Shown here: positions 17,447 to 24,095 of the stretch, one piece after another
Layout: each line of letters starts with the position of its first letter
Numbering within the stretch: position 1 is the stretch's first letter
Assembly: GCA_017561885.1 (NCBI GenBank)
Contig: JAFZBF010000020.1
Span: forward strand, 1 to 64,000
Length of the DNA stretch: 64,000 bases
Source: Bacteroidales bacterium
Lineage (GTDB): Bacteria > Bacteroidota > Bacteroidia > Bacteroidales > UBA932
Reading direction: 5' to 3'
Notes under the pieces: generated by a model
Seen by the model: only the letters and a program-made list of their open reading frames with translations
Databases searched by the model: none
What the model was told of the DNA's origin: nothing
Program-made: the position numbers and the translations under genes

Positions 17447-17911
17447 ATGAAGAAGATACTATGTGTTTTTGCGGCTGTGCTGCTGTCCCTGGCTGTGGCG
17501 GGGCAGAGCGTCGATGCTTCTAGGAATGAAAAGGCTTTCCGTCTGGGAGTTGATTTGAGCGCCGATTGTTTCCTTCCGGCCAGTCAGACTCCGCCTCCGA
17601 GCGTCGGTGTCGGACTGCGCGCCCGTTTTGGACGGCCCGACCGGCTGTTGAATGTGGTAGGCGGTGTCAGGTATATCTATGGACAGCGCCTGTCGGGATT
17701 CCAGGTGCCGGTTATGCTGAACTTGAACCTTCTCAGGATCGACAAGGTTGCGGCCTATGTGGGCGGCGGCTACGAGTTTGATTTCTTCGGGAGATATTGG
17801 GGTTGCACCAAGTTCCAGGGCGGTCTCCTCCTCGGCCCCCATCTTGATCTCAGGGTGTTCTACAAGCCCTACCAGGCAGACCTGGGAGCGGGAGTGACGT
17901 ATTATTTCTAG
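17447..17911 (+). CDS. Small outer-membrane beta-barrel-like protein
   Basis: A 154-residue protein with a signal peptide (ending AVAG) and amphipathic strands of alternating residues ending in the aromatic motif VTYYF, as expected for a C-terminal barrel strand recognised by the BAM machinery. Strand-like pieces include GVGLRARFG, GGVRYIYG, AAYVGGGYEFDF and LDLRVFY. A TTG at 17438 is in frame, but ATG at 17447 gives a cleaner leader and lies five bases after the previous stop. It is third in the operon with GH3. Function unknown; a porin-like or structural role is likely. Confidence 0.65.
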   Translation: MKKILCVFAAVLLSLAVAGQSVDASRNEKAFRLGVDLSADCFLPASQTPPPSVGVGLRARFGRPDRLLNVVGGVRYIYGQRLSGFQVPVMLNLNLLRIDKVAAYVGGGYEFDFFGRYWGCTKFQGGLLLGPHLDLRVFYKPYQADLGAGVTYYF

Positions 17912-17933
17912 TTTTTTCTTTTTGGGGAGTTGT

Positions 17934-18018
17934 CCCATCCACGAAAACGGCCTAAAACGTGGACGGCACGAGTTTTCAGCGGCTCCCATCCATGAAAATG
18001 GCCTAAAACGTGGACAGC
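17934..18018. repeat. Two-hairpin intergenic repeat, locus 2
   Basis: A second copy of the dimeric palindrome described at 5734. Unit 1 (17934-17967) has CCATCCACG / CGTGGACGG around a GGCCTAAAA-containing loop. Unit 2 (17984-18018) starts 50 bases later and carries CCATCCATG / CGTGGACAG. The spacer (ACGAGTTTTCAGCGGCT) resembles that of locus 1. It fills the gap between convergent genes. Confidence 0.85.
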
Positions 18019-18024
18019 TCGATT

Positions 18025-18507
18025 TTAAATACTCGGCCAGGAAGTGAACGGGTGCTGAGAAAGGAAGGAGTTATAGAAGCGCTTGTCGCCTGTGACCTCT
18101 TCGCCGAGCCAGTCCGGGCGGTCGAAAGTCTCGTCCTCTGAACCGAGTTCTATTTCTGCGAGAATCAGTCCTTCATTTGCATCGTGAAACACATCGACCT
18201 CCCAGGTGTGGATGCCGTCAGTGTTCTTTATCAGGTGGCGCGTCTTGTCGATGGGAGTCGGCTCTGCGAGCACCAATAGTTCATTGGCTTCCTCGACAGG
18301 AATTTCCTTCTCCCACTCGAAGCGCGAAAGTCCGCCGTCATGAGATTTCCCCTTTATCGTAATGAATCCCTTATCGTCGCGCACGCGAACTCTCACCGTA
18401 CTTTTCTTTGTAGAATTGAGATATCCCTGAATGATATGGGAAGAGTGGTAGACGTCCTTCATGAAGTCTCCCTTGACCAGAAACTTGCGTTCGATTTCCT
18501 GCGGCAT
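18025..18507 (-). CDS. CYTH-domain (triphosphate tunnel) phosphatase
   Basis: A 160-residue protein that begins with the diagnostic EIERKFLV motif (residues 4-11). It continues with the alternating acidic/basic strands that line the tunnel: TVRVRVRDDKGFITIKGK, RFEWEKEIP, TRHLIKN, TWEVDVFH and LAEIELGSEDE. Short bacterial members of this family hydrolyse inorganic tripolyphosphate or nucleoside triphosphates in a Mg-dependent way; some are adenylate cyclases, but those are usually longer. No partner gene is linked. It faces away from the toxin-antitoxin pair, and its own -7 box lies at 18523-18530. Confidence 0.9.
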   Translation of the reverse strand: MPQEIERKFLVKGDFMKDVYHSSHIIQGYLNSTKKSTVRVRVRDDKGFITIKGKSHDGGLSRFEWEKEIPVEEANELLVLAEPTPIDKTRHLIKNTDGIHTWEVDVFHDANEGLILAEIELGSEDETFDRPDWLGEEVTGDKRFYNSFLSQHPFTSWPSI

Positions 18508-18522
18508 TTTCTATTCTTTTTG

Positions 18523-18530
18523 CAAAGTTA
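18523..18530 (-). promoter_or_regulatory. Bacteroidetes -7 promoter element for CYTH gene
   Basis: TAACTTTG on the minus strand, 15 bases upstream of the CYTH ATG. No convincing -33 TTTG is present at the normal spacing. Confidence 0.5.
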
Positions 18531-18562
18531 GCAATTTGTTGCCCGTTATAGTAAGAAACAAA

Positions 18563-18609
18563 TTTGGAGAGATGCAAAAAGCATAGTACATTTGTACATT
18601 ATAATGTAC
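18563..18609 (+). promoter_or_regulatory. Toxin-antitoxin promoter with overlapping palindromic operator
   Basis: TTTG (18563-18566), 20 bases, then TACATTTG (18587-18594) is a near-ideal Bacteroidetes promoter. Overlapping it are GTACATTTGTAC (18586-18597) and the perfect 16-base palindrome GTACATTATAATGTAC (18594-18609), which share the GTAC at 18594-18597. The arrangement suits repression by the antitoxin or the toxin-antitoxin complex. The antitoxin ATG begins five bases after the palindrome. Confidence 0.75.
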
Positions 18610-18614
18610 TTGCC

Positions 18615-18851
18615 ATGATAGTAATCAGTTCGGCGGAACTCCGCAACAATATGAAGAAGTATCTTGACCTTGCCCGGACGGAAAGAGTTATCATCCAGCG
18701 GGGACGAGACGAATCCTTTGTGCTTGTAGCCCAGAACAACGCCCCTGAAGCAGATCTGGCACGAGCAATAACTGTTGATGATGTCATCGATCGGGTACGC
18801 GAAGGACTGACGCAGATGTTTGAGAGAAAAGAGGCTGAGAGAATTGCGTAA
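18615..18851 (+). CDS. Phd/YefM-type antitoxin
   Basis: A 78-residue protein beginning MIVISSAELRNNMKKYLDLA and continuing RTERVIIQRGRDESFVLVAQ, the standard Phd/YefM N-terminal DNA-binding fold. The C-terminal third is helical and charged, as expected for the toxin-wrapping tail. The frame is open back to 18564, but that would place the promoter and operator inside the gene, so ATG at 18615 is used. It is followed after three bases by the ParE/RelE-like toxin. The stretch is AT-rich compared with its neighbours, suggesting acquisition. Confidence 0.88.
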   Translation: MIVISSAELRNNMKKYLDLARTERVIIQRGRDESFVLVAQNNAPEADLARAITVDDVIDRVREGLTQMFERKEAERIA

Positions 18852-18854
18852 TAT

Positions 18855-19190
18855 ATGAAAGTCCTGTTCCTTCCAGAAGTTGTTGATCAATTCCTTGAAC
18901 TAGCTGAGATACTCTATGATAAAGGGTATCTTGGCTTCAAAGATGCTGCTATAGAGTATTCCGAGCATTTATTCCGTGACATTCAAACCAACCTTCACCT
19001 TAAAGTGAAAAAGGGTGCTCCATCATATTTCAAACGTTACGGAACCGATATATTCTATTCTGCATTCAGAAGGAATAAACATACCGTATGGTATGTATTC
19101 TACAGTGTTCACAATCTTGATGGAGAGACCATCTATCTGGTTCGCCATTTGACGAATAACCATATTATCGCCAGATATTTAGATTACTAG
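18855..19190 (+). CDS. RelE/ParE-superfamily toxin
   Basis: A 111-residue protein three bases after the antitoxin gene. It has the N-terminal helix pair (VVDQFLELAEILYDKGYLGFKDAAIEY) and the C-terminal beta sheet (GTDIFYSAFRRNKHTVWYVFYSV, TIYLVRHLTNNH) of the RelE/ParE fold. Whether it cuts mRNA on the ribosome (RelE) or poisons gyrase (ParE) cannot be decided, as the diagnostic catalytic residues are not clear. The next gene, on the other strand, ends six bases away. Confidence 0.83.
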   Translation: MKVLFLPEVVDQFLELAEILYDKGYLGFKDAAIEYSEHLFRDIQTNLHLKVKKGAPSYFKRYGTDIFYSAFRRNKHTVWYVFYSVHNLDGETIYLVRHLTNNHIIARYLDY

Positions 19191-19196
19191 ATTCCA

Positions 19197-19622
19197 CTAG
19201 TTATCACCAATCATATTTGCGAGTACTTCCCAGAATGTGTTGGGAAGGCAGATGTTCTCAACCTCAACTGCATCCTTGAACAAGGGGGCGATTTCAGAGT
19301 CCTTGAAGCCTGCTATTCCGCAGCCGATGCGGGTTACTAGGAAACGCATCTCAGGGTGAGCTTTTGCAAACTCTATGAACTCGTCGACATAGGGCTGGAT
19401 TGTTTCGACGCCTCCTTGCATAGTCGGGATGGCATAGCACTTGCCCTGCAGCCCGACGCCCTGGCCCCAGACTGCCCCGAACTTGTCGAGCGCAACCCTC
19501 GCCGCTCCGCCGCCGTGCATCCCACGAAGATTGCTGCCGAAAACGAAAATCTCACCATCTGCGAGAGTATTGATGGAATTGGGAGATATTCTGTCTTTCC
19601 AGTCAGCGGGAAGTGCATACAT
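19197..19622 (-). CDS. Macro-like A1S_2505-family protein
   Basis: About 141 residues. The pattern GEIFVFGSNLRGMHGGGAARVALDKFG, followed by GLQGKCYAIPTM and RFLVTRIGCGIAGF, is that of the A1S_2505-type group found in phages and bacteria, which looks like a divergent macro domain. Macro domains bind ADP-ribose or related nucleotides; activity for this branch is not established. The frame extends to a TTG at 19658, but a -7 box (19656-19663) covers that codon, so the ATG at 19622 is preferred. Placement beside a toxin-antitoxin pair suggests an accessory cargo. Confidence 0.75.
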   Translation of the reverse strand: MYALPADWKDRISPNSINTLADGEIFVFGSNLRGMHGGGAARVALDKFGAVWGQGVGLQGKCYAIPTMQGGVETIQPYVDEFIEFAKAHPEMRFLVTRIGCGIAGFKDSEIAPLFKDAVEVENICLPNTFWEVLANMIGDN

Positions 19623-19655
19623 TGCTGCGTTCTTGATGTAAATTCTGTTTGTGCG

Positions 19656-19663
19656 CAAAAGTA
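19656..19663 (-). promoter_or_regulatory. Bacteroidetes -7 promoter element for macro-like gene
   Basis: TACTTTTG on the minus strand, 33 bases upstream of the ATG at 19622. It decides the start choice, because the alternative TTG at 19658 falls inside it. Confidence 0.55.
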
Positions 19664-19695
19664 GTAAGAATCTTTTTACTATCTTTCACATTGCA

Positions 19696-22176
19696 ATGAA
19701 ATCATTCAGATGTTTTTGGGGATTGTGTGTCGCGGTGGTTCTGGCGGCGTGCAGTCCGTCTTTTGAGGTTTATGACCTGCGCTGCGAGGGGATGGCTGAG
19801 CCGCTGGGCATTGATACGGCTTTGCCTCATTTCAGCTGGAAGATCAAGAGTCACGGGGCGATGGAGCAGTATGCCTATGAAATCGAGGTGGGGCCGGATA
19901 TCTGGCAGTCAGGAAAGGTGGTTTCCTCCGAGCAGGTGATGGTGCCGTACGGCGGCACTTCTTTGGCGTCTCGGCAGCAGGCCTGGTGGCGGGTACGAGT
20001 GTGGAATTCTGACGGGAAGGTGTCTGCCTGGAGCCAGAAGCAGCGGTTCGGCGTAGGCATCATCGGGGATGACCGCCTTAAAGGTGATTATATCGGTGCT
20101 GTGCCGGGAGAGGGCAGGGCTCCGCTTCTGCGAAAGTCTTTTACGGTTAAGAAGAAGGGCAGAGCTATGCTTTATGTCAACTCTCTTGGCTATCACGAGG
20201 CTTATCTGAACGGAAAGAAGGTGTCGGATGCTGTCCTGCAGCCTGCTGTGTCGCAGCTGGACAAGCGTTCCCTTATCGTCGCATATGATGTGACAGACCT
20301 GTTGATGCGGGGGAATAATGAGCTCCTCATCGCGGCTGGCTCCGGATGGTATAAAAAGGCAACCTTCGGCGCTGCGTATGAAGGTCCGCTGGTGAAGGCG
20401 GAACTTGACCTGGACGGCGAGCCTGCAGTCTGGACTGACGCTGCGTGGGAGGGCGCTTGGAGCGGTCGTTCGGATCCGGGCACCTGGAATTCGTACGAAT
20501 TTGCCGGCGAGGTGATGGACGCCCGGGTGGAGCCTGAATGGGGCGCTGTCGATGTAGTGGCCATTGACGGGATCGAGGCGAGCATGCAGAACTGCGAACC
20601 GTGCCGTGTCCAGGAAACCCTTAAACCGGTGGCAGTGGAACAGGTCGGTGACAGCAGCTGGAGGGTCGATTTCGGACGCATCGTGAATGCTCTTTTCGAG
20701 ATTCGGCTGCCCGCCCTGCCCGAAGGCCACCATGTCCGTGCCACATATGCGGATGAACTCGCTGAAACTTTAGATCCGCGGATTTGCGGATATGACGAAT
20801 ACATTACTTCCGGGAAAGCAGACAGGGACAGGTTTGTCAACCGTTTCAATCATCACATCTTCCGCTATGTGCAGTTGGACGGGCTGTCGGAGGCCCCCGC
20901 TCTGGAAGATATGTCGGCACACCGGATGAGAACCGATTATTCAGTGGGCGGATACTTCCGCTGCAGCGACGGCGAGCTGAATTCAATCTACAATCTGGTG
21001 GCCTGGTCGATGGAAAACCTGGCCTTTGACGGTTATATGGTCGACTGTGCAAGCATCGAGAGGCTCGGGTACGGCGGCGACGGGAACGCATCGACGCTTT
21101 CACTTCAGATCATTTCCGAAGTGGCGCCGCTCTATATGAACTGGCTGCAGGCTTGGGAGGATTCCCAGCGTCCGGACGGCAGCCTGCCCCATACCGCTCC
21201 GAATCCCTACAAGGCCGGAGGCGGCCCTTACTGGTGCTCTTTCCCGGTCCAGGCATCCTGGCGTACATGGATGAGTTACGGCGACATGCGTCCGATGGAG
21301 CGCTTCTATCCGGTGATGCTTCACTGGCTTGACTATGTAGATGCCTACACGGTCGACGGTCTGCTAAAGGAGTGGCCTGCGCTGGACTACCGCTGGTGGT
21401 ATCTTGGTGACTGGGCGGCTCCGACAGGTGTGGATGTCCAGGATCCTGCTTCCATAGACCTTGTGAACAACTGCGCTCTGGTGCAGTCTCTTGCCGATCT
21501 GGAGCGGATGGCGCTTATCCTCGGCCGTCCTGCCGACGCCGATGCTTTCCACAAGCGTCTGGAAGACCTCCGTCCGCTGATACATAAGACTTTCTATCAT
21601 CCGGAAGACAGCACATATGCTTCTGGAAGCCAGATCGATATGGTGTACCCTATGCTTGTGGGCGTCGTGCCTGACGGCCTTGTGGATGCTGTAAAACAGA
21701 AGCTGTTCCAGCGCACCGAGGCTGTTTATGACGGGCATCTGACCACTGGCCTCGTGGGCATTCCGGTGCTTTCGGAATGGGCGACGCTGGCTGGCGAATG
21801 TGACTGGATGTACGGAATGCTGAAAAAGCACGGCTACCCCGGATATCTCTATATGTTGGACAATGGCGCCACCGGAGTGTGGGAACACTGGAACGGAAGG
21901 CGCAGCCATCTTCACAATTGCTTCAACGGCATCGGCAGCTGGTTCTACCAGGCCCTCGGCGGTATTATTCCCGATGAGCCCGGCTATCGGCACATCACAA
22001 TCAACCCTCAGATTCCGAATGGACTTGAGATGGTCGAGGTGCGGCAAGAAACGCCCTACGGTACCGTTAGCGTGCGACGGGAAGGTACGCAGCTGGAGTT
22101 TGACATTCCGGTGGGCGTTACAGCCACTGTCGGCGGCAAGGAATATGGCAGCGGCCGGTATCAGACAAGCATCTAA
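19696..22176 (+). CDS. GH78-type alpha-L-rhamnosidase lipoprotein
   Basis: An 826-residue protein with lipobox LAAC. The N-terminal segment YDLRCEGMAEPLGIDTALPHFSW is the classical opening of bacterial alpha-L-rhamnosidases. Jelly-roll domains follow (about 130-330), with GYHEAYLNGKKVSD. The (alpha/alpha)6 barrel contains the acidic motif DCASIERLGYGGD, whose Asp, Glu and last Asp match the spacing expected for GH78 catalytic residues. The end (HITINPQIPNGLEMVEVRQETPYGTVSV) is the usual C-terminal beta domain. It would remove terminal rhamnose from pectin side chains or glycosides. ATG at 19696 is chosen to give a proper lipoprotein leader. Confidence 0.9.
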   Translation: MKSFRCFWGLCVAVVLAACSPSFEVYDLRCEGMAEPLGIDTALPHFSWKIKSHGAMEQYAYEIEVGPDIWQSGKVVSSEQVMVPYGGTSLASRQQAWWRVRVWNSDGKVSAWSQKQRFGVGIIGDDRLKGDYIGAVPGEGRAPLLRKSFTVKKKGRAMLYVNSLGYHEAYLNGKKVSDAVLQPAVSQLDKRSLIVAYDVTDLLMRGNNELLIAAGSGWYKKATFGAAYEGPLVKAELDLDGEPAVWTDAAWEGAWSGRSDPGTWNSYEFAGEVMDARVEPEWGAVDVVAIDGIEASMQNCEPCRVQETLKPVAVEQVGDSSWRVDFGRIVNALFEIRLPALPEGHHVRATYADELAETLDPRICGYDEYITSGKADRDRFVNRFNHHIFRYVQLDGLSEAPALEDMSAHRMRTDYSVGGYFRCSDGELNSIYNLVAWSMENLAFDGYMVDCASIERLGYGGDGNASTLSLQIISEVAPLYMNWLQAWEDSQRPDGSLPHTAPNPYKAGGGPYWCSFPVQASWRTWMSYGDMRPMERFYPVMLHWLDYVDAYTVDGLLKEWPALDYRWWYLGDWAAPTGVDVQDPASIDLVNNCALVQSLADLERMALILGRPADADAFHKRLEDLRPLIHKTFYHPEDSTYASGSQIDMVYPMLVGVVPDGLVDAVKQKLFQRTEAVYDGHLTTGLVGIPVLSEWATLAGECDWMYGMLKKHGYPGYLYMLDNGATGVWEHWNGRRSHLHNCFNGIGSWFYQALGGIIPDEPGYRHITINPQIPNGLEMVEVRQETPYGTVSVRREGTQLEFDIPVGVTATVGGKEYGSGRYQTSI

Positions 22177-22187
22177 ACACTGTTGTT

Positions 22188-23069
22188 ATGAATATAAGAC
22201 TTGAAAAACCGCAGGACTGGCGGGAGGTGGAGAACCTCACAAGGGAGGCGTTCTGGAATGTCTATCGTCCGGGATGCACCGAGCATTATGTGCTGCATTG
22301 TTTCCGGAGCAATCCGGACTTCATACCAGAGCTGGATTTCGTGATGGAGGAGGACGGCCGCATCATCGGCCACGTCATGTTTTCGAAGGCTGAGATCGTG
22401 CTGGACGACGGCAGCTGTTTCCCGTCGTGGACGTTCGGACCGATCAGCATCGATCCGGAATACAAGCGCAAGGGGTATGGCCTGCAGTTGCTGAAGTACG
22501 CTCTAGAAAAGGCCCGCGAGATGGGAGTCGGGCTGCTCTGCATGGAGGGCAATATTGATTTCTACATGCTGGCCGGATTCGACCTGGCAAGCAAGATGAA
22601 GATACATTATCACGCCGAGCCTCGCGATGCGGTGGTGCCGTATTTCCTGGCGCAGGAGCTGATTCCGGGGTATTGGGGCGACCGCGAGGGCACGTACTGC
22701 CCGCCTGCTGGATATTTCGTGGCTGATAACGATCCTTCCGGATTCGATGCGTATGAGGCTTCGTTCCCGGCTAAGGAGAAGTCTTTGCAGCCCGGCCAAC
22801 TGCCTCAGTTCTGCCAGAGCTGCGGAATGCCCCTGACGAGGAACGAGGACTGCGGCACGAATGCCGACGGCAGCATCAACTTCGACTATTGCAAGTACTG
22901 CTATGCGGACGGCAAGTTCCTGCAGGACATGACGATGGAGGAGATGATCGACCATTGCGCCCAGTTCGTTGACGAGGTGAACAAGCAGATGCCGAAACCT
23001 ATGACCAAGGAGGAATACAAGCAGATGATGCGCGGCTTCTTCCCGATGCTCAAACGCTGGAGGAAATAA
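22188..23069 (+). CDS. GNAT acetyltransferase fused to a zinc-ribbon domain
   Basis: A 293-residue protein. Residues 1-175 are a GNAT domain with FGPISIDPEYKRKGYGLQLLKYAL, where RKGYG matches the acetyl-CoA loop. Residues 200-293 are a separate Cys-rich module: FCQSCGMPLTRNEDCGTNADG then YCKYCYADG, ending FFPMLKRWRK. This second part matches the putative zinc-ribbon domain often found alone in Bacteroidetes and Firmicutes proteins. The fused pair probably acetylates an unknown amine, with the ribbon as a binding module. It starts 11 bases after GH78 and is followed by a TfoX-N gene after two bases. Confidence 0.85.
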   Translation: MNIRLEKPQDWREVENLTREAFWNVYRPGCTEHYVLHCFRSNPDFIPELDFVMEEDGRIIGHVMFSKAEIVLDDGSCFPSWTFGPISIDPEYKRKGYGLQLLKYALEKAREMGVGLLCMEGNIDFYMLAGFDLASKMKIHYHAEPRDAVVPYFLAQELIPGYWGDREGTYCPPAGYFVADNDPSGFDAYEASFPAKEKSLQPGQLPQFCQSCGMPLTRNEDCGTNADGSINFDYCKYCYADGKFLQDMTMEEMIDHCAQFVDEVNKQMPKPMTKEEYKQMMRGFFPMLKRWRK

Positions 23070-23071
23070 CT

Positions 23072-23401
23072 ATGGCGAGCAATCCTGATCTTGTGCAGTA
23101 CATAGCCGACCAGTGCGCGGGCGCCGGTCAGATCGATGTGAAGAAGATGATGGGCGACTGGTGCATCTATTGCAACGGCGTCCTGTTCGGTCTTATCTGC
23201 GACAACAACCTTTACATTAAGGTTACTGAACCCGGCAGGGCAGTCCTTAGGGAACTCGACCTGCGTCCTCCGTATCCCGGTGCCAAGGACCACTTCTACA
23301 TCAGCGACATCGACGACAGCGACTACCTCACGGAGCTCATCAAAGCCACTCTTCCCGCCCTTCCGCTCCCCAAACCGAAGAAGCCCGCATTGAAAGGATA
23401 G
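23072..23401 (+). CDS. TfoX N-terminal-domain protein
   Basis: A 109-residue protein with the TfoX_N pattern: a helix with VQYIADQCAG, then VKKMMGDWCIYCNGVLFGLICDNNLYIKVT and the closing YISDIDDSDYLTELIKATL. Stand-alone TfoX_N proteins are common and have no clear link to competence; the activity is unknown. The gene starts two bases after the GNAT/zinc-ribbon gene, so the two are co-transcribed with GH78. The long non-coding repeat region starts right after its stop codon. Confidence 0.85.
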   Translation: MASNPDLVQYIADQCAGAGQIDVKKMMGDWCIYCNGVLFGLICDNNLYIKVTEPGRAVLRELDLRPPYPGAKDHFYISDIDDSDYLTELIKATLPALPLPKPKKPALKG

Positions 23402-23447
23402 GTTTTTCCTTGTCGGCCACGTTTATAGGCTTTTTGTTGCCGTACCA

Positions 23448-23528
23448 GCCCTGAACTTATCTCCCGTCCGCCAGCAGGAGATTATTAAGGTCTCCTGCTG
23501 ACGTCCGAGGATAAGATCTGCTTGGGGC
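23448..23528. other. Long imperfect hairpin, possible structured RNA
   Basis: Nested complementarity: GCCC (23448-23451) with GGGC (23525-23528), CTTATC (23456-23461) with GATAAG (23510-23515), and a perfect nine-base stem CAGCAGGAG (23472-23480) / CTCCTGCTG (23492-23500). Both arms of the internal loop carry CGTCCG. The rod with an internal bulge recalls 6S-type RNAs, but I cannot match it to a known family. It may also act as a terminator or processing site for the GH78 operon. Between 23529 and 23658 there is further partial pairing (AACCT/AGGTT, CCCC/GGGG), but no gene. Confidence 0.35.
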
Positions 23529-23658
23529 GTAACCTGTGCGTGTTTTATAAAAGGTTGATTCCTAGACGCTAGAGCAAAGTACTTACCCCATTTTGAAGGG
23601 GAAGGCTATTGCGTTTTCTGCGATGTATCAGATGTTTACAAATCACGGCTGCGGCATC

Positions 23659-23841
23659 GAAAAGAAGGCCTGAGCGGGGGCTGGCCGTGTGTTACTGGGA
23701 CGCTGTCCCAAACCCTGCCGCTCAAGCCTGCTATCAGCACCTGCCACCCCACACGGCTTTCGCTAGCGCCTGCAGGCGCCTTATATGGGAGGGATTGGAG
23801 TGAGCGGCAGCTCACGGAACCCCCCGAAGGCTTTGCTTTCC
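23659..23841. repeat. Compound palindromic element, copy B
   Basis: Related to the element at 31735-31893. Three helices are visible: GCCGTGTG (23684-23691) with CACACGGC (23750-23757); hairpin TGGGAC-GCT-GTCCCA (23696-23710); hairpin GCGCC-TGCA-GGCGC (23666-offset 23766-23779). Between the helices, CTGCCGCT and AGCCTGCTAT are shared with copy A. The outer ends show weaker, interrupted complementarity (GCCT and G-run against C-run and AGGC). No coding capacity is credible. Confidence 0.65.
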
Positions 23842-23846
23842 GTGCA

Positions 23847-24060
23847 GCAGCAGTTTCCATGAGCCCGTCCGTCCCGCGAAAGGTCGGTTTGCCGGGATAC
23901 GAGGCAGTTTTCTGTCCGTCTGTCCCGCGAAAGGTCGGTTTGCCGGGATACGAGGCAGTTTTCCGTCCGTCTGTCCCGCGAAAGGTCGGTTTGCCGGGAT
24001 ACGATGCAGTTTTCCGTCCGTCTGTCCCGGGAAAAGGCTGTTTGCGGGGATGGAGCGGAG
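23847..24060. repeat. Tandem array of 51-base hairpin units
   Basis: Three nearly identical 51-base units start at 23871, 23922 and 23973, a diverged fourth starts at 24024, and a partial one precedes the first. Each unit contains TCCCG ... AAA ... TTT ... CGGGA, an interrupted palindrome, then ACGAGGCAGTTTTC and a CCGTCCGTCT linker. Because 51 is a multiple of three, both strands show open 17-residue peptide repeats; this is a by-product, not evidence for a gene. From 24061 to the stop codon at 24096 nothing else is seen. Confidence 0.85.
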
Positions 24061-24095
24061 GCAGTCGGACCGCTATACAAGAGTTCTCGCAGGCG

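Noticed and set aside
21040-21085. Possible loss of catalytic residues in the GH78 acidic motif
   Set aside because: On counting, the Asp, Glu and Asp spacing fits known GH78 enzymes, so the site looks intact.
23448-23658. Naming the hairpin region 6S RNA, tmRNA or RNase P RNA
   Set aside because: None of the diagnostic bases of tmRNA or RNase P are present, and the 6S likeness is only in overall shape.
23847-24060. CRISPR array
   Set aside because: The whole 51-base unit, including the part that would be a spacer, is repeated almost unchanged, and no cas gene is nearby.
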